A stretch of 64,000 nucleotides of DNA from Streptomyces sp. RKAG293 (GTDB lineage: Bacteria; Actinomycetota; Actinomycetes; Streptomycetales; Streptomycetaceae). Both the position numbers and the translations under genes were made by a program. Within the stretch, counting starts at the first letter, position 1. Every line of letters begins with the position of its first letter. The notes below the pieces were generated by a model, which did no database searches, was not told where the DNA came from, and saw nothing but the letters and a program-made list of their open reading frames with translations. Below, piece by piece: positions 19,928 to 27,080 of this stretch. The stretch spans positions 5,679,501 through 5,743,500 of the forward strand of contig NZ_JAJOZB010000001.1 of the NCBI RefSeq assembly GCF_023701745.1. The letters are read 5' to 3'.

Positions 19928-20560
19928 TCACCCACGGAGGCGCTCGAACGCGAGGTCGAGGTCCCTGACGAAATCCTGCCATGAGGGAAGGTCTGCCACT
20001 GGCCCCTCCGGATCCAGGAGTTCGAGCATCCGCAACCGGTGCTGCGAGAAACGCTTCTGGAACTGGGCGAGGCGGCGCCCCTTGCATTCGCTTGCCCGTG
20101 CGAGCGAGTCCTTGAGGAGCTGTTTGGGGTCGGCGACCCTTTCCGCCGCGATGCTCTTGGGGAGATCAAGGCTGACGCGGCCACGCGGGTTCTCGGCGAC
20201 CTGGCGCAGACATGCTTCGTCAAGAAGCAGCCAAGCCTCCAGCATGCGGACGGGCACCACGGCGACGTGCAGGAGGCCGGGCCACTCAGCGCAAACTGCC
20301 TTCTCGATCTCGTCTCTGCGGTCCTGGGCAGCGCCTCGGTCTGCATCCCGTTGCACCACCACTAGATCGTAGTCCCCGTGCAATTCGCGGGCTGCCCGCA
20401 GCTTTTCCGGAAGCGAGTGACCGGTCGGCAGCCGAAGGAGACCGAAGTCGGGGACGGTGACCGAGATGGCCAGCCCCTTGCGCACACCAATGGACTCGAC
20501 GTGCGGTACGAGGCCGTTGTCGCTGCTGCCCTCGCCGATGAACAGAACACGAGTGGTCAC
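19928..20560 (-). CDS. DUF4276-family protein paired with the AAA ATPase
   Basis: A 210-aa protein matching DUF4276: an early Gly/Glu strand VLFIGEGSSDNGLVPHV, then VVVQRDADRG with a D-x-D pair, and a conserved RMLEAWLLLDE segment. The acidic layout resembles a TOPRIM-like nuclease fold (glutamate near residue 10, Asp pair near 71-73); activity is inferred. The GTG start overlaps the ATPase stop by four bases (GTGA), so the two proteins are translationally coupled. ATPase plus TOPRIM-like partner is the layout of known anti-phage modules such as OLD/Gabija-type and RloAB/AbiL-type systems. Codon use is looser than in neighbouring genes. Confidence 0.8.
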   Translation of the reverse strand: MTTRVLFIGEGSSDNGLVPHVESIGVRKGLAISVTVPDFGLLRLPTGHSLPEKLRAARELHGDYDLVVVQRDADRGAAQDRRDEIEKAVCAEWPGLLHVAVVPVRMLEAWLLLDEACLRQVAENPRGRVSLDLPKSIAAERVADPKQLLKDSLARASECKGRRLAQFQKRFSQHRLRMLELLDPEGPVADLPSWQDFVRDLDLAFERLRG

Positions 20561-21972
20561 GCGGCTCCCCAGTCCAACGTGAGCTGCGCTCCGACGGGTG
20601 TGGTGAGGTACGGCAGGATGTCGGCCTTCGTCACGAAGGCGCCGTCCGCATTCGCGGCCCGCCAGGTCTCGGCGAGCGGGCGTAGCCGCAGCGCCCGGTT
20701 CAGCGAGCCGTTCTCGGCCTTTTGCATCGCGGTATCGGCGAACAAAAGGTCTTCAGGCGCGATGAGTTGTACGACCCCGGGTGAGTGCGTGTTGATCAAC
20801 ACCTGCCGGAATGGATTGTCCGTTCCAGGCTCCTCTGATGGGTCGACTGCAAGGTCCTGGACAAGGGCGACCATAGCGTTGAGGTTTGCGGGGTGGATGC
20901 CGTTCTCGGGCTCCTCCATACAGATCAGACCACGCACAGACGAGTCTTCGAGCAGGACGCACAGGGCCAGGAAGCGCAGGGTGCCTTCGGAGAGACTGCG
21001 GGCGGGCAGCGTCATGCCGGCCACCTCGTGCACGTTGACCGTGAGGAGCTGTCTGACCTCGTCCTGATCGACGTCCAGCTCGCGGATATGAACACCGGTC
21101 AGGTCCGAGAGACGCCCCGCGACCCTGGCGTATACCTGGCTGGGATCTGTCCCGGGAGTGTCGTGGGCTACGCGGAAGAGCGTCGCGGGCAGGTGGGAGC
21201 CGTCGGCGCCCATCACCTGCGGGTCGGCATATCGGTCGGACCTGCGCAGAGCGGACGGTTCAAGGGCGAGCCGTCGCCAGGACTGCATCTCACGGCGAGC
21301 CGCGAGGATGGTTGGGTCGTCGCTGCTCGTGATGGTGGAGACGACGGTTGCGGGCGCCCGCGATGCCGCGGCCGGCTTGGGCTGCCCCCGGCTGCCACCG
21401 TCCTGATGGATCTTCACGATCGACTCGCCGGATTCGGTTGTCGTCGAGATGAAGGGGGCGCCACTGCGGTGGCCCTGGATGACGCTGTTGCGGAAGTGCT
21501 TCGCGCTGTGGGGGAAGAGAAGGTGCCGGGGGGCTGTGCCCTTGGTGATGTGGCTCAGCGTCTCATGGAGGAGGGTGAGACGGCCGAAACGGTCCAGGCC
21601 GGACGGCTCCTGGTAACCGACCTCCAGCTCGTATCGCAGAAAGGTGGTCGTGGCCTTGGCCGCCCGGCCGAAATCGTCCTGCGTGTGGAGCGGGACGATC
21701 ATCTCGGCGGCGAACCGCATCCGGTGATGGCCAGGTTCGAAGCCCTTCCAGAAAAGGTCGCGGGGGTCACCCTGACGCTCACCGTGTACGCCCCGAACCT
21801 CTTGGGCCGCCTCCATCATCGACTGGTCGGCGAGCAAGGAGAGAAACTGAATGGCGTCGAACACGTTCGACTTGCCGGTGCCGTTTTCCCCTGCAATGCA
21901 GGTGAAAGGGCCGAAGTCGACGGACAGGTCCAGGAGGTTCTTGAACCCGTGGACTTCAATGCGGGTCAGCAT
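20557..21972 (-). CDS. AAA ATPase (AAA_21/RecF-SMC-like), partner of DUF4276 protein
   Basis: A 471-aa ABC/SMC-type ATPase without a long coiled coil. Walker A GENGTGKS is at 28-35, the signature LSEGTLRFLAL near 325, Walker B LICMEEPENG near 348 and the H-loop NTHSPG near 393. The N terminus MLTRIEVHGFKNL is typical of RecF/RloA-like proteins that sense DNA or DNA ends. ATG 21972 has CGGAG upstream. The protein overlaps DUF4276 downstream by four bases. The pair is probably an accessory defence or nuclease-control module; a role in DNA repair is the alternative. Codon bias and lower GC suggest transfer. Confidence 0.85.
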   Translation of the reverse strand: MLTRIEVHGFKNLLDLSVDFGPFTCIAGENGTGKSNVFDAIQFLSLLADQSMMEAAQEVRGVHGERQGDPRDLFWKGFEPGHHRMRFAAEMIVPLHTQDDFGRAAKATTTFLRYELEVGYQEPSGLDRFGRLTLLHETLSHITKGTAPRHLLFPHSAKHFRNSVIQGHRSGAPFISTTTESGESIVKIHQDGGSRGQPKPAAASRAPATVVSTITSSDDPTILAARREMQSWRRLALEPSALRRSDRYADPQVMGADGSHLPATLFRVAHDTPGTDPSQVYARVAGRLSDLTGVHIRELDVDQDEVRQLLTVNVHEVAGMTLPARSLSEGTLRFLALCVLLEDSSVRGLICMEEPENGIHPANLNAMVALVQDLAVDPSEEPGTDNPFRQVLINTHSPGVVQLIAPEDLLFADTAMQKAENGSLNRALRLRPLAETWRAANADGAFVTKADILPYLTTPVGAQLTLDWGAA

Positions 21973-22584
21973 GTGGTCTCCGGAAGCTCGCTGGGCGGAT
22001 CCCGCCAAGCGTACTGGCGAGGCAGATCGCCATCTCGCCTATACATCAGGTGGCCCCATGCTCGGCTATGGCCCACTCCGCTCCGTTTTCCCGGCGAGCC
22101 AGTCCGTGACTCGCAGTGCTGTCGTCGCGGCGATCTACGGCGAAACGCTCCCGGGAGGTCCTGATGAGTCGATTCGACCGAGAGCCGAGATCGTCCTGCA
22201 GAGGGCGTAGGAACTGACTTCGGCTCGCCTACCTCCAGCTTCAGGACGAGCCTGCCCCCCCGTCTCAGCGACAAGCGTGTCATCAGCTGCGTCTGCGGGT
22301 GGGGCTGGCGTTGGCGGTGTTGCAGACCCTTCTGGTGTGGCCGGTCTCGGCAAGGACAGCGAGAGCGGCGGAGCTGTCCAGGTTCTCGACGATCTTGCGT
22401 TGCAGCCAGTCCGATGAGTCGGTCAGCGCATCGGGTACCACGGCTGAGTCAGGGCGACGGTCCTGAATGGCGACCACTCGTGGAGCCGCTTCAACAGGAA
22501 GGGGTGTGGGTCGCCCGGCGGGCCCTGCGGCGGGCCGTCGTGACCACCGAACAGGTCGAATGACCACACGCCGCCAGGGCGCCG
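21973..22584. other. Gene-poor junction upstream of the ATPase
   Basis: These 612 bp contain no full-length gene. The part nearest 21973 should hold the promoter of the ATPase/DUF4276 operon. The rest has atypical composition and a minus-strand coding remnant (22283 to about 22560), which fits a decayed insertion boundary. Confidence 0.55.
22283..22560 (-). pseudogene. Possible C-terminal remnant of an unidentified protein
   Basis: The minus-strand frame ending at 22283 reads as protein-like for its last 50 residues (SSDWLQRKIVENLDSS, then LAVLAETGHTRRV). Upstream it merges into Arg/Pro-rich noise and has no convincing start. I do not recognise the family. It may be the tail of a gene truncated when the neighbouring ATPase module arrived. 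Confidence 0.25.
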
Positions 22585-23769
22585 TCAGGACGTGAGGGGC
22601 GCGGGGGTCGGGGGCGGGGTGGTGGGTGCGGTGGTGGTCGGGGTGGGGGTCGGGGTCGGTGATGTCGACGTGGAGTGTGTCGGGGTCGGGGACGGGGAGT
22701 GGGTCGTCGTCGAGGAGTGCGGCGACGGGGTCGACGAATGCGTGGACGTCGGAGGCGTGGAGGGGATGCTGCCCGGGCGCTCCGTCACGGTGTCCGTGGC
22801 GCCCGTGTCGCCCCTCGGGCGCTTGAACCACTGGTCCGACTGCGCGTCGTAGAGGACGAAGACGTCCACGTCCTTCTTCGCGTCCTGCACGGTCACCACC
22901 TTGGCCGGGTCGTAGGACGGCCAGGCCTGTCCGGTCGTCTTCGCGGACTGCGAGGACGCCGCAGGCGACTGGAGCGGGTTGCCGCAGGCGCAGCGCACGC
23001 GCGGCTCTCCGTGGTCACCGACCAGGACGGCGGTGCCGGCCTGCAGCACCGACTGGAAGGCGGTGGCCTTGCCGTCCTTGAAGCCGTGATTGGTGACGCT
23101 GGTGTCCGTGCGCAGCTGTACGGGCGTCAGGGAGCGCAGATAGGCGGGGATTTCGGACGGCTCGATGCCTTCGACGCCGGCGAAGGCCTTGGCCTTCGCC
23201 GCGTCGCCCGTCAGGAGGTCGATCTGCCGCTCGACGTCACAGCTCGACACCTTGAGCGTGCCGCCGTACAGGCCGGGCGTCGAGCCCTCCGCGGTGCCGG
23301 CGCCGTCCGTACCGCTGGAGAGCAGGCTGGGCATCGGGCTCGCGGTGGCGGGCTCTGAGGAGTCCTTCGCCGTGGACTGGGTGAAGGGGTCGGTGCCCGC
23401 GGCCGCTGCCGGCTGGAGCGACAGGGTCGTGCCCGTGCTGTCGGAACCGCTCGTGTCGGACTTCTTGTCCGGACGGGTGAGGAAGACGACCAGGGCCACG
23501 GCCGCGACCAGGACGACGGCGAGGAGGGCGACCCGGGGCGCGGACCGCCACCAGGGCCGGTGGTCACCCGGCCCCCCGCTCCCGTCCCCGCCGCCTCCGC
23601 CGCCCCGGCCGCCGCTTCCGTCCTCGGGGCCGCCCGGCGAGCCGCCCTGCCCCGAGGGGGCGGGCTGCTGCCGGGGCATGGCCTGCGTCGGGTCCGACGG
23701 GCGCGGCGCGGCGAGCGGGCCGGACGGCGGGCCGGTCGGGTGGCTGTCGGGGGGCGGTGCAGATGTCAC
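22585..23769 (-). CDS. DUF6777-like single-pass membrane protein with Ser/Thr/Pro-rich tail
   Basis: A 394-aa protein in four parts: a Pro/Gly-rich cytoplasmic N terminus (1-72), one transmembrane helix (ALLAVVLVAAVALVVFL, about 80-97), an extracytoplasmic domain (about 165-335), and a low-complexity Ser/Thr/Pro tail. The extracytoplasmic domain has conserved Cys residues and the YGGTLKVSSCDVERQ / RCACGNPLQ motifs. The pattern fits DUF6777, whose function is unknown. The tail resembles cell-wall-spanning linkers. GTG 23769 has GAAGAGGGA upstream. It is divergent from the streptophobe gene. Confidence 0.78.
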   Translation of the reverse strand: MTSAPPPDSHPTGPPSGPLAAPRPSDPTQAMPRQQPAPSGQGGSPGGPEDGSGGRGGGGGGDGSGGPGDHRPWWRSAPRVALLAVVLVAAVALVVFLTRPDKKSDTSGSDSTGTTLSLQPAAAAGTDPFTQSTAKDSSEPATASPMPSLLSSGTDGAGTAEGSTPGLYGGTLKVSSCDVERQIDLLTGDAAKAKAFAGVEGIEPSEIPAYLRSLTPVQLRTDTSVTNHGFKDGKATAFQSVLQAGTAVLVGDHGEPRVRCACGNPLQSPAASSQSAKTTGQAWPSYDPAKVVTVQDAKKDVDVFVLYDAQSDQWFKRPRGDTGATDTVTERPGSIPSTPPTSTHSSTPSPHSSTTTHSPSPTPTHSTSTSPTPTPTPTTTAPTTPPPTPAPLTS

Positions 23770-23874
23770 GAGTCCCTCTTCCGGCGCGCGGATCGTCCGC
23801 CGCAGTGAGAAATTTGCCCGGTAATCATCAGTTTTGGGTCCATTGTGTGATCCGGTGCACTGTCGCCCGCAAGT

Positions 23875-23958
23875 TCTGCATCCGGTTCTGCATCCAGTCC
23901 TGCGCCCGGTTCTGCATCACCTCCGTTCCCGGTTCCGCATCGCCTTCGTTCCCGGCAG
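23875..23958. repeat. Degenerate tandem repeat between DUF6777 and streptophobe genes
   Basis: Short units related to CCGGTTCTGCATC recur about five times with drift (TTCTGCATC, TCCTGCGCC, TTCTGCATC, TTCCGCATC). They lie in the divergent promoter region just before the streptophobe ribosome binding site. Confidence 0.55.
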
Positions 23959-23966
23959 GAGACAGC

Positions 23967-25247
23967 GTGAGTCAGCCGCGCAGCCCCGTTCCCAGTGCTC
24001 TTCGGGCCTGGGGGGAGGCCCTCGCCACCGCCGTGGCGGGGACCGCCACCATGCTCGTCGTGGCCGCGCTCGGCCTGTGGGCGGCGGGCGCGGGCGACCT
24101 TCCCGGCGGCGGATTCCCCCAAGTGGCCGCAGCCGTGGTCGTCATGGCGGTCGGCGGTTCTGTCGACCTGACGGGTGGTGCCGGGTTCCTGGCCCAGACG
24201 GACGCCGCCATCGACGTCATTCCGCTGTCGGTGACACTGGCCGGCTCCCTCGTGACCGCCGTCGTCTTCCTGCTCCCGCTGCGCGCGAGGGCGGTGACCG
24301 ACGTCGGAGAGCTGCTCGGCCGCGTCGCCCGTACGGCCGTGCTCTGGCTGCTGCTGCTCCTGCTGCTCGCCCTCGCGGCCCGCCACAGCTTCAGCATCCC
24401 GGTGGGCGACGGCATCGAGCAGGACCTCGGCGAGGCGCTCGGCGCGACGCCACAGGTCGGATTCCGCGCGGACGTCCCCCCGACCCTCGGATTCGGCCTC
24501 CTCTGGGTGCTGGCCGTGCTCGCGCTCGCCTTCCTCATCTCCCGGAAGGCACCGCTGCCCTCCCGGCTGCTGCCCTTCCAGAACTCCGTACGGCCGCCGG
24601 CCTTCGCGATGCTGCTCGTGCTGCTCGGCTATGTGGTGATCGGCCTGATCGCCGGGGTGGTCACCCTGATCACCCGGGGCCATCCGGCTGAGACCGCCGC
24701 CGTCCTGCTCCTCGGCCTGCCGAACCTGGTCTGGATCGCGCTGGGCCTCGGCATGGGCGGAACGTGGGAGGGGCACGTGGACCAGGCCATCGGGCTGCCC
24801 ATGCCGCACGTGCTCGACCAGGTGCTCCGCAGCAAGGGTGTGGACCGGACCCTCGACATGAGCTCGCTCGCGCAGTACGACGGCCGGGCCTGGCTCCTGG
24901 TGGCCGTGGCCGCCGTGGCGCTGCTCGGCGCCGCGTTCGTCGCGGCGGTACGTTCCCCGGTCCGGACGCCGGCGTGGCGGCACGCCGTGGACATGGCCGT
25001 GGCCTCGGCCGTCGCCCTGCTCCTCGTCGGACTGACCACCCGGATCTCCGCACGCTACGGGCTCTCCCTGATCGGCATCGGAGACCTCGGCGGCGGTCTG
25101 GGCGGGGAGGTCTCCCTGGAACCGCACCTCTTCCTGCTGGTGGTCCTGGCGGCGCTCTGGGGGCTGGTCACCGGGTTCCTCGGCAGCCTGCTGGCCCGGC
25201 ACGTACGCCATCTGCCGGGCGACGTCCGAGACGCGAAGGCGGACTGA
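23967..25247 (+). CDS. Streptophobe-family integral membrane protein
   Basis: A 426-aa, extremely hydrophobic protein with about ten transmembrane helices and Leu/Val/Ala runs such as LWLLLLLLLALAA. It matches the streptophobe family, defined by hydrophobicity and restricted mainly to Streptomyces, with no known function. Conserved-looking polar islands include GLPNLVWIALGLGMGG and the soluble loop around LPMPHVLDQVL. GTG 23967 has AGGAG seven bases upstream. It is flanked by DUF6777 and a Ser/Thr kinase, which suggests a membrane signalling unit. Confidence 0.86.
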   Translation: MSQPRSPVPSALRAWGEALATAVAGTATMLVVAALGLWAAGAGDLPGGGFPQVAAAVVVMAVGGSVDLTGGAGFLAQTDAAIDVIPLSVTLAGSLVTAVVFLLPLRARAVTDVGELLGRVARTAVLWLLLLLLLALAARHSFSIPVGDGIEQDLGEALGATPQVGFRADVPPTLGFGLLWVLAVLALAFLISRKAPLPSRLLPFQNSVRPPAFAMLLVLLGYVVIGLIAGVVTLITRGHPAETAAVLLLGLPNLVWIALGLGMGGTWEGHVDQAIGLPMPHVLDQVLRSKGVDRTLDMSSLAQYDGRAWLLVAVAAVALLGAAFVAAVRSPVRTPAWRHAVDMAVASAVALLLVGLTTRISARYGLSLIGIGDLGGGLGGEVSLEPHLFLLVVLAALWGLVTGFLGSLLARHVRHLPGDVRDAKAD

Positions 25248-25290
25248 GACGGGCAGAGCGGCAGACGGGCAGACGGGCTGACGGGCAGGG
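25248..25290. repeat. GACGGGCAG short repeats after streptophobe
   Basis: Four to five copies of a 9-10 bp GACGGGCA(G) unit occupy the gap between the convergent streptophobe and kinase genes. No clear hairpin is formed. Confidence 0.5.
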
Positions 25291-25315
25291 GGCGGTGAGC
25301 CGCGAGCCGTGAACG

Positions 25316-26335
25316 TCAGCCCGGCCGGGCCGGGAACACCGGTGCGGCCCAGCCCGGTGGTGGCGGGGGAGCCGCGGTCCGCTGCCGCTGCGCGTCCGCT
25401 CCCGTAGCCGCGTTCACCCGGGTGGCGGCACGCTCCGCCGGCGGACTCCCCGCCATCCCCGGCCGGCCGCTCCGGCCGGCGGTCCGCAGCGCCGTGACGA
25501 ACCCCCGGCAGGTCTCGTAACGGTTATCGGGAGCCTTGGCCAGGGCCTTGCCCAGCACCGCGTCGACAGCCCGCGGCAGTCCGGGGCGCAGCTCGGACAG
25601 GCCCGGCGGCGAGTCGTACTGGTGCGCCCAGAGCAGGGCCATGTCGTCGTCGCGGCGGAACGGCGGCGCCCCGGCCAGCATCTCGAAGACGACGCAGCCC
25701 AGGCTGTAGACGTCGCACCGGCCGTCCACCGGCCGGCCCGAGATCTGCTCGGGCGCCACGTAGTCCAGCGTGCCGACGAACTGCCCGACGCTGGTGAAGC
25801 CGGTCAGCGACAGTGACTTCTTCGTCAGGCCGAAGTCCGTCAGATAGGCGTGCTCGGGACGGTCGCTGTCGGTGCCTTCGGCCAACAGGATGTTGCCGGG
25901 CTTGACGTCCCGGTGCACGAGGTCGTGGGCGTGCGCGGCGTCCAGCGCCGAGGCCACTTGCAGGGCCACCCGGCAGGTGGCTTCGAGGGACATCGTCCCT
26001 TCGCGGTCGAGCAGCGCCCGCAGGTCGCTGCCCTCGACGTACCGCATGGCGATGTAGAGCACTCCGTCCGTCTCGCCGGCCTCGAAGATCGGCACGATGT
26101 GCGGATGGTCGATGGCCGCGGCCACCCGCGACTCATGGGCGAACCGCTTGCGGAAGTTGTCGTTGCGGGCGAGTTCGGGCGCCAGCACCTTCACGGCCAC
26201 GGTCCGGCCGAGCCGCAGGTCCCGCGCCCGGTAGACGACCGCCATGCCGCCCCGGCCGATCTCGTCCTCCAGCTGGTACTCCGCGATCCGGTGGCCGCGC
26301 AGTCCGGAGTCGGGCGAGGGGTCCCGGCTGGTCAC
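25316..26335 (-). CDS. Hanks-type serine/threonine protein kinase, soluble
   Basis: A 339-aa kinase with an intact catalytic core: P-loop GRGGMAVVY (27-35), Lys49, HRDVKPGN with catalytic Asp143, DFG (167-169), the activation loop ending VAPE (193-196), and no missing key residues. A Pro-rich tail follows from about residue 285. There is no transmembrane helix or PASTA region, unlike most mycobacterial Pkn proteins. The GTG start overlaps the upstream gene by four bases. The adjacent double-FHA ABC exporter is the likely substrate, as PknF is paired with Rv1747 in M. tuberculosis. Confidence 0.94.
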   Translation of the reverse strand: MTSRDPSPDSGLRGHRIAEYQLEDEIGRGGMAVVYRARDLRLGRTVAVKVLAPELARNDNFRKRFAHESRVAAAIDHPHIVPIFEAGETDGVLYIAMRYVEGSDLRALLDREGTMSLEATCRVALQVASALDAAHAHDLVHRDVKPGNILLAEGTDSDRPEHAYLTDFGLTKKSLSLTGFTSVGQFVGTLDYVAPEQISGRPVDGRCDVYSLGCVVFEMLAGAPPFRRDDDMALLWAHQYDSPPGLSELRPGLPRAVDAVLGKALAKAPDNRYETCRGFVTALRTAGRSGRPGMAGSPPAERAATRVNAATGADAQRQRTAAPPPPPGWAAPVFPARPG

Positions 26336-27021
26336 CGCGGCTCACCGAACCGCGTCGGCGGATGGTCGGCCGACGGGACGACGCGGGTCTTGTCGGCGGG
26401 CGGGAGCTCCTCCGAGGCCGGCGGCTCGTCGACGAACCTCGTCTTCTCGGCGACCCGGGTCTCGTCGGCGCCGACGTCCGACTCCTCGGAAGGATCGACC
26501 GCGGCCACGCCACCACCGTCGTCACCCCCAACCGACGGCCGTTGCGAGGCGGCGAACGTCCGCAGCGACACCCCGTCGCAGTAGCACCACCGCTCGTGCC
26601 GCGCGTCGTAGAGCCAGACCGCCTCGCCGTCCACGACCACACCGGACCGCATGCCCCGCGTGCGTTCCCGGAACTCCTCGCCGTCCAGCTGTCCGGCGGC
26701 CAGTTCCTCGACCAGCCGCCGGTAGCGGCCCACCTCGGCCTCGACGGTCGCCAGCAGCGGCCGGGGATCGGCGGTCCTGGCGGACGGCTGCCCGGCGGCG
26801 GGCGGTCCGTGCGGGACGGACAGCAGCAGCCGGCCGTCCACCCACGCCGACCACCCGTTGGAGCACAGCGCCAGCGCCCAGTCCCCCCGGCGGTCGACGA
26901 CCTGGACGGGCAGCAGCGGGTCCAGCGGCCCGCTCGGCTGCGTCGCGTCCGGTGCCGACCAGGTCATCAGGCCTTCCGGCGGGACGACATGAGTGGGGAG
27001 GAAGTCGGGAGCGACAGTCAC
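26332..27021 (-). CDS. Unknown protein between kinase and FHA-ABC exporter
   Basis: A 229-aa soluble protein that I do not recognise. Two aromatic strand-rich parts are visible (WALALCSNGWSAWVDGRLLLSVP and AVWLYDARHERWCYCDG), suggesting SH3- or WW-like beta modules separated by a short helix. An acidic C-terminal tail contains several TR/KTR motifs that could be phosphorylation targets (ADETRVAEKTRFV, ADKTRVV). GTG 27021 is preferred because GGAGGAG lies six bases upstream; longer starts remove that signal. The stop overlaps the kinase start (GTGA), so it is an obligate neighbour and may be an adaptor or substrate. Confidence 0.72.
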   Translation of the reverse strand: MTVAPDFLPTHVVPPEGLMTWSAPDATQPSGPLDPLLPVQVVDRRGDWALALCSNGWSAWVDGRLLLSVPHGPPAAGQPSARTADPRPLLATVEAEVGRYRRLVEELAAGQLDGEEFRERTRGMRSGVVVDGEAVWLYDARHERWCYCDGVSLRTFAASQRPSVGGDDGGGVAAVDPSEESDVGADETRVAEKTRFVDEPPASEELPPADKTRVVPSADHPPTRFGEPR

Positions 27022-27080
27022 GGGCAGCTCCTCCATGCACAGGCGGGGGGTGGGGATGGGGGCGGATACAGCCGTGGGCG

